Shown here: one piece after another, positions 1-10,408 of the stretch
How the letters are laid out: every line of letters starts with the position of its first letter
Numbering within the stretch: the stretch's first letter is position 1
DNA from: Thelonectria olida
Lineage: Eukaryota; Ascomycota; Sordariomycetes; Hypocreales; Nectriaceae
NCBI GenBank assembly: GCA_020736575.1
Contig: JAGPYM010000007.1
Span: 620,001 to 684,000, forward strand
Length of the DNA: 64,000 nt
Direction: 5' to 3'
Notes under the pieces: generated by a model
Told to the model about the DNA's origin: nothing
Database searches by the model: none
The model's input: the letters and a program-made list of their open reading frames with translations, nothing else
Program-made: the position numbers and the translations under genes

Positions 1-876
1 CTAGGGAGCCTATCTAGAGTGACATGCGTCTCCTTGTGCCATCTTCCTAGAAAGGGCACGTTGCTCTGACTATAGTCATTCGAGTGACACGTCCAAGACA
101 AGAGGCAAGTCCTCTCACTGTGTTGGTCTTGTTCTTCCTCCAACGCAAAACATATCCCTGATTACGCAGCTCCTTCTCCAAGAGCAACTCTGCAAAGTCT
201 TTTCTATTTCGGGGGTTGCTCCATCTCGCAGTTAATCAACATTCATATATATTCATTAATCAATCGTGGCCCGCGTTTCAGATAGGCAACATTCTCTCAG
301 CTCTGTGGAGGGAGTAAGGATCACACCTGTCACATCTCGTATCTGCTGGACGGTAGATCAACAATTAATATTTAATATAGTCAATCTTGTTCTACGGTGG
401 AAAATGCCCGACTTTATAGTAATTAATGAACTTCACTTTGTAACGTAGTGCCCCCGTCTTTCTCCCCAACACATCGCAAGTCCCCATCTCGATCGATCGA
501 GTAGTCACCGGCCTCTTTCGCGTCATTTTTCATCACCAACCGTCATGTATGAGCTCATTTATAGGTACTAGTTCCACTATTTGCGTTGATCCCCCAGGGG
601 CAGGAGGGGGAGCCGTTTTACCAATCCAGATCGGAGCGAGTCCGTTGTCCCAGTCCCACTCAACTTACCCTACATAGATGACTTTGACTTTATGCATCAG
701 AACATAATTAATGCATAGACTTCTTTCACTATCAAGATATAAAATGGCTGGAATTAATAGAAGCACATGGGTAGACTGCGTGCTATTCACCGGCAACTGC
801 GTAGACGCCAATCCAGCAAATATCACAAGCTGGCTCGCTCGGAAGCTTGTCCACAGGCACCGACATAAAACCTACG
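1..876. other. Intergenic, no gene seen
   Basis: Only short AT-rich open frames occur here and none looks coding. I see no tRNA, repeat array or conserved motif. It is the upstream flank of the decayed F-box/ankyrin gene. Confidence 0.5.
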
Positions 877-1340
877 ATGGCTTCTTTCATCGGGAACCTT
901 CTCACTGAGATACTCGGCCAAATCGTCTCATCCTGTGACTGTGATTGAGCACCCATTCATATTGCAGCGAGATACTGGTCTCTTGAAGCTCTCGAATTTC
1001 TGCTGTGACATGGCGCAAATCTCAACGCTCCGTCACTCTTCCTGTTTTCATGCGGCAAGTTCTTCGAAGGCCGCTGGACTCTTGACTTTGGGGCTACGGC
1101 GAGGGATGAAGATGCTGAGGATAGGGGTTATGTTAAGAACTCTGCCATAATTCATGCCATCAACTCCGAGGGATCTGCATACATTGGTGTACACCCTGAG
1201 AAGGAACAGGAAGACCATGGAAGCGCGGGCGCTCATCGACTTGGGGGCAGACCCGGATCTTGAAGGAGAAGGGCATCCGTACAGGCAACAGATTAGGAGC
1301 CTCGAGTATTGGAACTCGAATGGGAAAAAGGGTAGATAAC
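877..1340 (+). pseudogene. Decayed F-box/ankyrin-repeat gene
   Basis: A frame opening at 877 starts with an F-box-like segment (NLLTEILGQIV) and runs into an ankyrin helix pair (PIHIAARYWSLEALEFLL, then HGANLN). The same frame holds a TGA after the F-box start and another TGA between LEFLL and HGANLN, where ankyrin repeats usually carry Arg (CGA). After a frame change a second ankyrin-like piece follows (ALIDLGADPDLEG, about 1220-1262). Fungal F-box plus ankyrin proteins are a large accessory family of presumed ubiquitin-ligase adaptors. Two stops plus a frameshift argue for a dead copy. An intron could hide the first stop but hardly the second, which sits inside the repeat. Both changes fit C-to-T mutation, as in repeat-induced point mutation, but that is inference. 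Confidence 0.55.
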
Positions 1341-1414
1341 CCATCAATGACACCATTAACTGAGTCCATGCATGGTTGCGAGCTAGGCCGCCATGGCGAG
1401 CAATGTTTGCTGTT

Positions 1415-3544
1415 TCAACCCACGGGTCCTAGCCCCGAGGCCATTTCATCTATGCCATAGGTATACCCGGACTCAGATAACATTTGCCAGAACTCAAAGT
1501 CCCCCAGCTGATAGAGATTGTTATAAAGCACCGGATCGGTCACGACCGAAGCTGGATTTGGATCCGTCGAGTGCTGTGGCAGGTTGACTAGACACCAGCG
1601 CTGCAACATCTTCAATCGTTCTGCATAGCTCATAAGAAGGTCCTGGCGTTCCTCCATGACGACACGCTTCGGGCCTCTCGCACAGCTGGCCGCTTGAAAG
1701 TGGTTGCTTAGTCGGGCCTGCAGTTCCATCAACTTGGCCGTCTTGCTTGCAGTCGCCGTGTCCCAGTCGGGATCCTCGAGGCAGTGCAACCTGATGAGCT
1801 TGATCATGCCCATGGCGAGATGCGCGGTAAGGACAAACGTCGACCGTGACAAGTTCTCGGGTGGACAAGACAGAAAGGTGTTGCATAACGTCCTTGCGTG
1901 TTGGAAATAGTCCCATATCCGTTGGGCTCTTGACAGTCCCTCGCCGGGCCACTCCGAGGCTGGTACATGAACAACTGGTTCATATAATCTCACAAGAACG
2001 GCATTGTAGTGGCTGTATATAAGCTCTAAGAAGAAATAAGCGAACCATCCCTGATATCGTTGCGAAACGGACTTACGATTTGTCTTGAGATCTGGGGATA
2101 GCTGGTCCATCCACTGGTCCAACTCCTTCTGCATTATTAGAATTGCCAGGGCATGAAAGCTTCGCTGAGAAGGACGAGTCACTCCATCGATTGCTTCTAG
2201 GAAGCTATTGTTGACTTTGGTTGCCATTTGTTGTACCCGGACCAGCTGGGCTAGTAGGGCATCGGTTGGATATTCGTGATCGCGGATCAGAGCGTCGCAG
2301 CACTCCTCAAAGTACACCGTATATCCTATACATGGAGCCCTGTTCAAAAGACTAGAGATTCTTTGGATAAGTGAGTATTAGGACAGAGGATAGATAGACC
2401 GTTGTCGGTGGAGAACTGACGAAGATGTGACGTAGAAGAGACCCAGGACTGCCCTTCGCTCATTGTTTGTGTGCTGTTCTCTGCGCTTGAACTCGTTTCG
2501 GAGAATGCTTGCATCATCTATGAAAGATCGAAACATGAGGCCCTGGTTATCGGGATTTCTACTCAACCCCGTGTCGTTGACCAAGCCGGCTGCCAACTGC
2601 AACAGGCTGGTGTGTCGAGTGTCGACATAGTATCGGAAGTCATTCCTTTGCATTTGTCAGCTTAGGCGCCTTCTTCACTTGAACGAAAACGAGAGCAGGA
2701 TTTTACCAAGCGAGGAATATGATGATTGCCTGTAACAGTTCTAATCGCTTGGCACCCAAGACGACTACCTGGTGGGCAATGTATTGGCGAAACCACTGCT
2801 CAAACTCGGCTCGAATACTCTGGCTCGGCGGTCGACAAGTAAATAGGATGGCTTTTAGTAGTATAGGTTGCTCACGCGACATTTCGACGACACTGCCCGT
2901 CTCTAGAGGGACAAAGGGGAATTGCGGGAGCATGGTGGACATGTATTCCTGGAGAAGCAGATCCGCCTCCTCAAAGGACATCTTGAAGCCGGGGATAATT
3001 TCAATTGCCTGCTCCCGTAGCTGCTGAGCCTCAAGTGTCGTGTACGCTTGAGGAGTTGGCTGGTTTGTCGGATGCATATCTGTCATTGCTGGCGAGATGG
3101 GTAAACTCGAGGATACCGTATTTGTACGCGATGATTGCACTGGCTCAGATGGTGTAAGTGTGTTGCTTGATGGCTGGAGCAAGTGACGGTTTTCATCGAG
3201 AAGAGACATGATGCCATCTAGTTTTTGTTCAATCATCTTGACACGTCTGGATTTTATCGTTCAGTACCTAAGCAACAAGTTTGCGTTGATCAAGGGCTAC
3301 TCACGTTGACTTCCCGCGCCGTCTTCTTGGGCCCGGCTGGGGCAGGACGCATACATAGTCGCTTTTCAAGCATCTTGTAGTCCATGATAATTAGTGATGC
3401 GATGATTGAGATATTGAGGGTATCTCACCTTTCACAGACCTTCTCCCCGTTCTTCTGTCGGTTTGCCCACACGCATTTCGCCTTGGACCGGGCGCAACTT
3501 TGGCAGGCGCGCGTCTTTTGAGGAGATTGGAACGAGTCGGCCAT
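1415..3544 (-). CDS. Zn2Cys6 fungal transcription factor
   Basis: Nuclear DNA-binding regulator of about 631 aa. Five exons (3544-3429, 3373-3305, 3246-2707, 2645-2421, 2360-1415) join in consistent phase. The binuclear zinc cluster is at residues 14-47 with spacing C-x2-C-x6-C-x12-C-x2-C-x6-C (Cys 14, 17, 24, 37, 40, 47), and its fifth and sixth Cys are separated from the others in codon terms by intron 1. A linker and short coiled region (MIEQKLDGIM) follow. The middle region resembles the fungal-specific TF domain: YLAW-like IFLAWNDF, the RRAVLGLFYVTS block, then YTVYFEECCDAL. It diverges from the MFS transporter start at 4033 across 488 bp, so it may regulate that transporter, which is inference from position only. 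The target is unknown. The family call is secure. Confidence 0.88.
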
Positions 3545-4032
3545 CAAATCTGCTCAGTCCGAAGCAATGACAAGAGTTGAACAGAAGAAGAAAAGAAATC
3601 GGCGCCGGGGAATGACGCGCAAGAGGTCGTCATGATGAAGGGAAGGAGCGTGGGATTTCGGGGCGGAGTCAAAATGCCCTCCGAAATAGCGTGACAGGCC
3701 AGATACGATGTACCCGATTGGTTGATCTTAATCTCTATGGAGCCCCATATTTCGGGCGGACATCAAAAAGCCTCCCGCCCGCTCCGAGACTTGGTGATGC
3801 ATCTCTCATAGGGCTGATGCTCCTTTTACTCGGCCATCAATTAGATGCCCGCGGCCGCCATGCCATATTATAATACTTTGCTATGGGAAACAGTTGATCC
3901 AAATAGGGGAACATGTAGATTAATAAATAACACTGATTTTCTTCCATTGCTTCCGATGCACCGTCTCTCATTCTCTAGAGCCTCTCCCTCCGCGACCACT
4001 TACACGACTCCCTCCCTGTTCCTCCAACGACC
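3545..4032. promoter_or_regulatory. Shared divergent promoter (TF / MFS transporter)
   Basis: This 488 bp gap lies between the divergent starts of the Zn2Cys6 gene (minus) and the MFS gene (plus). The last 60 bp before the MFS start are CT-rich, as in many fungal leaders. No specific operator can be assigned by eye. Confidence 0.45.
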
Positions 4033-6035
4033 ATGTCTCGAGACTCTCACCAGTTCTACGAACTGTCCGACCGGCCGGCTACTCGTCAAAATGTCTACAC
4101 ACCGGCTTCGACAACGGAAAGTACAGTGCACGCTGTGACGCCCGATCCAACAGCCGACAACACGGACGACGACGCTGAGAAACACCCAGAATACGCCAGC
4201 GGATTTCGTCTAGCAGCCGTCACTACTGGCCTGGTTCTCGCTGCGTTCTGTCTGGGACTTGTAAGTATTCTACGCTCTATCTACTCCGTTGCCATCTTTA
4301 CCCTCAAGTTCAACTTCTCACTAACGTACTCACTAAAGGACCGCTCCATCATCTCCACAGCCATCCCCAAAATCACCTCCGAGTTCGATTCCCTCGACGA
4401 CGTGGCCTGGTACGGCTCAGCCTTCCTCCTCACCACCTGCTGCTTCCAGCTCATGTTCGGGAAGCTGTACATCGAGTACAACGCCACCTTCATCTTTCTC
4501 TTTGCCCTGCTTGTCTTCGAAGTCGGCTCCATTGTGTGTGCTGCAGCCCCGTCTTCTCTTGCTCTGATCGTGGGCAGAGCAGTTGCTGGCATTGGCTGCG
4601 CGGGCATCACCTCGGGTGCCTTGATCATAATCGCACGTATATTGCCCTTGGAGAAACGACCTATGTTTACCGGAGCTATCGGAGCTTGCTCAGGCGTTGC
4701 TCAGATCGTTGCTCCAACTCTCGGAGGTTAGCTAGCTATTCACCTGTTCCTGAACACCACCAGTGCCATTTCTAACCGAAACACTTTGTCTAGGCGTCTT
4801 CACGGACCGGCTTACATGGCGCTGGTGCTTCTGGATCAACCTGCCTCTAGGGGCAGTGACAGCCATCACAGTTTTCCTCTTCGTCAAGCTCCCCAACAGA
4901 CCAAAAGGCGCTGTGCCCAACACGTTCCGCACCATCATCAGCAAACTCGACCTTTTCGGCAGCTTCTTCCTGATTCCATACCTCATCTGCCTATTGCTGG
5001 CTCTCCAATGGGGCGGCACCACATACGCATGGAGTAACTGGAGAGTTATCCTCTGCCTCTGCCTATTCGCCGTCCTCCTCCTCGCCTGGTTGTATGTGCA
5101 ACACACCAAAGGGGACAACGCCACAATGTCTTTCCGCATCGTCCGCCAGCGGTCCGTCGCCAGCGGCATGATGTTCTCAATGTGCCTGTCAAGCGTCATG
5201 TTTGTCGTTTCCTACTACGTCCCCATCTGGTTTCAGACTGTCAAGGGCGTGAGCGCTGAAAAGTCGGGCATCGACTTTTTCGCTGCATTCGCTCCTATGG
5301 CCGTGACCGCTGTACTTTCTGGTGTCTTGGTATGTACAAGAACAACAGCGTGATGCATAATACGCCGTCTGTGCTAATCCGCATCTTATAGACATCCCGC
5401 ATTGGCTACTACGTTCCTCAAATGTTCATCAGCACTGTCCTCTGCTCAATCTCGTCAGGACTTATTTACCGATACAACCTGGACACAAGTACTGCATACT
5501 GGTATGTGTTCTTTCAGGTCAACTTGCGACAATGCTATTGTGTCTAATTACATTCTCAAGGGCCGGCTCCCTCGCCATGTTTGGTGTCGGTATCGGATCC
5601 GGTCTTCAGATGCCCATGATTGCCGTCCAAACAGTCCTGAAAGGTGACGACATCTCCATCGGCACCTCCCTTGTCGTCCTTACCCAAGCACTAAGCGGCT
5701 CCATTTTCCTCGCAGTCGGACAAAATCTCTTCCAAGCAAGACTGGTCAAGGAATTGACAACAAAAGTCCCCCAAGTCGATGCCAAGGTCGTCATGGCCAG
5801 CGGCGCAGCTGACCTTCAGAAAACCATGACCAAGCTTTACGGTGAACAGTTGATGAGGGCCATCGTCGAGGCCTATAATACGGCTCTCAGACGGTGCTTT
5901 CTGGTTTGCGTCATTCTATCATGCATGACAATCATGGGAGCCCTAGGCATGGAATGGAAGAGCGTTAAGGCTGATGAAAATGCGAAGGGCGGCGCAAAGT
6001 CAGCTCCAACCAAGGAACCCGAGGCGAACGTTTAG
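4033..6035 (+). CDS. MFS drug/metabolite efflux transporter
   Basis: Predicted polytopic plasma-membrane transporter of 578 aa. Exons 4033-4260, 4339-4726, 4794-5329, 5392-5501 and 5561-6035 join in phase. The N-terminus is a hydrophilic tail of about 55 residues. The first membrane block carries the family motif of DHA-type efflux pumps, LDRSIISTAIPKIT, followed by WYGSAFLLTTCCFQLMFGKLY, and later WRWCFWINLPLGA, typical of 14-helix fungal toxin/multidrug exporters. The last exon (MFGVGIGSGLQMPMIAVQ) matches the C-terminal half of that group. The substrate is unknown. It is not an amino-acid permease of the PrnB type, which matters because the neighbouring genes are proline genes. It diverges from a Zn2Cys6 regulator. 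The 3' end faces the P5C reductase gene tail to tail. Confidence 0.9.
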
Positions 6036-6546
6036 ATGGGAGACAGAAGTGCAGTCGCTTGTTTGTGCTTATTGCGTTTGAATTGCCAAACAATGGTATT
6101 AATACGGTTACTTTCCCAGGATATTTGAAGAATAAGTTGTAAGTGGCTTCAGGTAGATTAATAGACATTAGACATAGAGCATTACACGCATAATGAAAGA
6201 TACCATGCCCATGTCATCCATTCACCAGTCTCGGAGCGTGCGAGTGGCATGATGAAGTGAACTACTGACAGATGTCTCATCGACTCCTTTGATGAGGGCA
6301 CACTCGTGCGTCATTCTAGCCATGTCGACACTCGACTCCTCGTCAAGTCCCGCTAGATGTTGAGACTCACAGCTAGCAGGTAGTGACCTGAAGGTCGAAC
6401 TGGCGAACGATCTTACACTCATTCTCATTTGTTAATGACTAATACCCTGAACTTCGAACCCAGCGGAAGCCTGTCTGTTTCGGTTTCTCGTCCTTCTATT
6501 CTCTTCTTCTTCTTTTCTCTTCTTTTCTCTTCTTTTCTCTATCTTA
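6036..6546. other. Convergent intergenic region
   Basis: This is the 3' flank shared by the MFS gene and the minus-strand P5C reductase. It holds no convincing gene. Its right end is a pyrimidine repeat (6511-6540). Confidence 0.5.
6511..6540. repeat. Tandem 10-mer pyrimidine repeat
   Basis: Three perfect tandem copies of tcttttctct stand immediately 3' of the P5C reductase stop codon. They extend leftwards as less regular TTC/TCT tract to about 6490. It would be a purine tract in the reductase transcript's 3' UTR. Confidence 0.85.
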
Positions 6547-7479
6547 CTACTTCTTAGACATTCCCTTTGACGCCTCAGCCGCCGCCAGGATAGCGCTTGT
6601 AAACGCTGACCTCACCCCAAGCCTCTCCAACTCTAGCAGTGCTCGGATGGAGCAGCCGCCCGGCGAAGCAATCTTCTCCCGCAGCACACTCGGGTGGTCG
6701 CCAGCGGGCACGAGCTTCATCATGCCAATGGCGCTGTTGACGACCATATTGGTAGCTTCCGGCCGCTTCACACCCTCGGCAACGGCGGCATCCAACAGGC
6801 CGTCGACAGCCAGCAGCAGAAGCGAGCCTGCGCAGCCAACCAAGACGGCAGAGATATCAAACGTGTCCTCGGCCACCAGCCGGGCCTCGCCGACCTGGCT
6901 GAAGACCCAGGTTGCTACCTGCTGGTTGCTCTGCGACAGCGTCTCGGTGTCGGCTGTGAAAAGGGTCACGGCCTGGCGGATCTTGGCCGCCATGTTGGGC
7001 ATGGCCCGAACAGCCTGGAGAGGGGCCTGGTCCTTGGGCACCTCTTGACCACCAAGAGCCAGTCTGTTGAGCTCCTTGATCGAGATGCCCGCCATGATAC
7101 TGATGACCAGCTTGCCGCGCAGGGCCTCCCTGAAGCCGGGAGCCCCAAAGACCTCGTCCCTCTTGACAGGCTTGAAGGCCAGTAAGACAACATCTGCTTC
7201 CCGGACAGCCTGGACATTGTCTTTTGCAAGCAGCACGGCGAGCTGCGATGAATGCTCTGCCAGTTCCTCTTCGACGCGGCGCTTGGAAGGCTCGGTGCCA
7301 ACGGTGACTATCAGGCGCTTGACTTTGACGCTGTCCCTGTCGGTCGGATTGAGAATTCCTGCGGCGAGTGCAGTTCCGAGGTTGCCTTTTCCTCAAAGTC
7401 AGCAGGCTCGCAGAGAGGGATAATGGCAAGTCTTACCGCTGCCGAGGAGGGCAAGTGTCAAGGGAGTTGGGCCAGCCAT
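6547..7479 (-). CDS. Pyrroline-5-carboxylate reductase
   Basis: Reduces 1-pyrroline-5-carboxylate to L-proline with NAD(P)H, the last step of proline synthesis. It has two exons (7479-7437, 7385-6547) with a 51-nt intron, giving 293 aa, the usual size. The Rossmann dinucleotide loop is at the N-terminus (LALLGSGNLGTALAAGI) and is only complete after splicing. Further support comes from VVLLAFKP, the AMPNMAAKIRQAVTLF block, and the C-terminal catalytic/proline-binding segment SPGGCSIRALLELERLGVRSAF. The usual Thr-Thr after SPGG is Cys-Ser here, a small deviation. It is the first of four same-strand genes with P5C dehydrogenase and proline dehydrogenase. A biosynthetic-direction enzyme inside a catabolic group is unusual. 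It may be a paralogue of the housekeeping PRO3, perhaps acting on a related pyrroline, which cannot be settled here. Confidence 0.92.
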
Positions 7480-8076
7480 GGTGATGACAACGATGACGAT
7501 GCAGCTCGTGATAACTATCTCGGCCTGTTCAGCTTGCAGTGAGTGATCGGGTTTATTCAATGCGTACGCTGGTTTATTATACCGAACATTCCGTGTATTG
7601 CTGTTGTCGATCCTTCGTCTCCTCTGTTGGTGATGCCCTCTCCGGCCCGAGAGCTTCATCTCGGTCCGGCCGTCGCCGCCAGGCCCGATGGATGTGCATG
7701 GAACTAGACTCCGGGATGACCATCCGATGTGTAACGGCAATGCCCTCCCGGCTGTGGAGAGGCTTTCCGCCGCAGCTCGAGAAACGCAATAAGTTATGAG
7801 GGCCTTTCTATCAGCCAATTGACAAACACCATACGCTCAAGCGGGCATGTGATAACCATGGTGTTGATAGCGTTAGTGCACCATCTTCCTCAGCTCGACA
7901 CAAGATAGGTATCTAATGCTTCTTCAGAGATTGCATTTTTTTTCTTGATGCCTAGACTACCTTCTCCTTGGCCGGGCTCAGAGTTGCAGCCTCAATAGTC
8001 TGCATTCTCAGGCCGGCTCGCTATCCATCTATCTACCCTCTTCCTCTAGCCTACCAGCCAGAGCGATCCATTTCCA
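7480..8076. promoter_or_regulatory. P5C reductase upstream region with GATA motifs
   Basis: This gap of 597 bp lies between the P5C dehydrogenase stop and the P5C reductase start, both on the minus strand. WGATAR motifs, the binding class of fungal AreA/NIT2 nitrogen regulators, are readable at 7509-7514, 7865-7870 and 7903-7908. Such motifs occur often by chance, so functional use is only suggested. No further gene is supported. Confidence 0.3.
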
Positions 8077-9864
8077 TTACTCCGGAATATGGCATGTGCT
8101 CAAGGTGCTGCTCTCGGCGTCAAAGGAATTCTTGACGCAGCGGATGCTCGAGAACCGGAGGAGCACGTTGACCGAGTTTGCTTTGCTGGAGGCCGCGTTA
8201 GAAGAGAAGAAAAGAGATGCATTGGGTCTGCAACCACTCACTCATTTGTACCCGAAGACCTGGCTCCTCCAAACGGATTCGCCCCGATGACCGCCCCTGT
8301 ACACTTGTCGTTGATGCAGAACATGCCGACCGAGTCTCTCAGTCTCTCGTTGGCAACTTGCACCGCCTCCCCGTCGCGCGCAAAGACGGAGCCGGCCAGG
8401 CCGTACTCGGTGGTCCTGTCGATGAGATCGCAGACATCCTCGAACCCAGTCGGCGAAGCATCCTCGTACGTCTGGACCGCAAACAATGGCCCAAAGAGCT
8501 CCCTGGTCATGAGATCGCTCTCGCCGCTCTGGTCCGCTGGGTTGACTTCCAAAATCGCGGGTTGCAGGAAGAATCCCTTGTTCCCGTCCTGCTTTCCTCC
8601 AAAGATGAGCTTGTGGCCATCCTTCTGAGCACGGCCCAGGAACTCTCCGAAGCGATCAAAGGCAGCCTGAGACACGATAGGTCCCAAGGGGTGATGAAGC
8701 TGCTTCACGTCATCTCCGTGTGTCATCTTGGCCGCCTCCCTCAGCAGGGCGTTCTTCAAGTCGCCCTGTTCCCACATGGACTCTGGAACAAAGAAGCGCG
8801 ACAGGGCGCTGCACTTTTGGCCCTGAAACTCAAAGGCTGAGCGAACCGCAGCGGATGCCACCCAGTCAACGTCGTCCTTGCAAGAGTTGTGGACGAGGTG
8901 GAAGTTCTTGCCACCGCTCTCGCCCACGACACGCGGGAGCGTCTTGTATGCGCCCGCGTTGACTCCGATCTGGGACGCCAGACCTCTCAGGACTGCCGAA
9001 GAGCCAGTGTAGTGAAGGCCAGAGAAGTCGCGGCTGCCAAGGGCGGGCTCGACGACAACCCTCGGGTCCGCCACGGGCAAGAACTGTATGACGCCCTCTG
9101 GCATCCCGGCCTCTTCCATGACCTGGTACAGAAGATAGTTGGACAAGACAGCCATGGGCGATGGCTTCCAGAGCACCACGTTGCCCAGAATGGCCGGGGT
9201 AAAGGCAATGTGCGCACCCAGGGCGGTGAAGTTGAAGGGCGAGATGGCAAGGAGGAAGCCCTCCAGCGGCCGGTAGTCGAGGCTGCTGTACGCCGAGTCG
9301 GTCTGCTTAGGCGGCTGCTGCTGGTACAGCTGATGGCAGAAGTAAACGTGGAAGTTGAGAGTGTCGATGACTTCAGCAATGCAGTCGCCCTCTGCTTGGC
9401 CGCACGTCTTGCCTTGCCCAATCATGGTGGCCGCCATGAGCTTCCATCTGTACTTGGTCTCGACAAGCCTTGCAGCGCGCTTATAGACAGCTGCTCGCTG
9501 GCTGAAGGGCGTGTTGGCCCATTTCTTCCTGGCCGCGAGAGCCCCAGGGATGGCCTTCCTCTCGACAGTGTCCCGATCAACCTCGTGGTACTCGGCCAAG
9601 GCAGGCCCGTTTCTGTTCCAAGGATTGACTTGAGAACTCTTACGCCCGGTGTAGATGCGCTCGCCATTGAGGATGGTGGGAATTTCGGCCGTGGCCTTTT
9701 CCATCTCGGCCAAGGCGGCCGTCAAGAGCTTCCTCTCGTCGGAGCCGGGAGCATATGAAAGCTGGAGGACGAGTCTGTCAGGAATTATGGAAAAGATGCA
9801 TTGCGGTGACCGAAGAACTCACCCCTATAGCATTGGCTGGCTCTGGATAGCGGGAAGCAGTCAT
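8077..9864 (-). CDS. prnC: Delta-1-pyrroline-5-carboxylate dehydrogenase (ALDH4 family)
   Basis: Oxidises P5C/glutamate semialdehyde to glutamate with NAD+, the second step of proline catabolism, normally in mitochondria. The model is 556 aa in three exons (9864-9823, 9761-8242, 8185-8077) and all phases agree. ALDH landmarks: ISPFNFTALG, the glutamate of VGESGGKNF (about residue 295) and the catalytic cysteine in EFQGQKCSALSRFFVP (about residue 331). The PFGGARSSGTND block is completed across the last intron, and exon 3 supplies the family tail (RFSSIRCVKNSF). An unspliced reading would stop just after GTNE. The first exon codes only 14 residues without an obvious basic targeting helix, so either the start is further upstream or the protein is not classically imported. 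It sits between P5C reductase and proline dehydrogenase on the same strand. Confidence 0.93.
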
Positions 9865-10408
9865 TGTTCGTATTGAATGGACTTGCTACCATAGATGTGT
9901 CCAAGACAAGCGTGGGATAAATACTGGACATTGTCTTTTCATCATCTCCTTCCCTCGGGCCGGCCCAAGTGTAAGAGAGCCCGTGTAAGATCAACCAACT
10001 AGTGGTATAGTAGCCCGTCGATAGTGACAACCGGGCCGAGAGCTGTGATCGGATCGCAGCTCCGCGAGGCCACCACCCGGAATCACATAGATGGCAGAGT
10101 TCAACATGGTGTCCTATCAGTCACTCGGTCAGGCTTTCCGGCAGTATGTCAAGGAATGCCAGGATATCTAAGTCAACACCCAGTGAATAAACGCACAGTA
10201 CTATGACAACTATCGAAGGTGACCTGAACAATAGCTGGAGGACCAGACTTTCAGCATCGGGGTGCAACTGGGTGCATCGAAATGGGTCAAACAATACTGC
10301 GGCATGTGTTGCGTTTATTGTATTCATATGCACTTGAGATGGGTAGCTAGATAAACATCAGGGGCTCAAAGCGCGATGTTCGGGCACATTCACAAGGCAT
10401 CCATGCAC
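9865..10408. promoter_or_regulatory. P5C dehydrogenase upstream region
   Basis: This gap of 544 bp between the proline dehydrogenase stop and the P5C dehydrogenase start holds no gene. WGATAR-type motifs are present at 10114-10119 (reverse) and 10349-10354. Any role in nitrogen control is inference. Confidence 0.3.

Noticed and set aside
8889..9758. 289-codon plus-strand open frame
   Set aside because: Antisense shadow of the P5C dehydrogenase coding exon, caused by GC-rich codon use.
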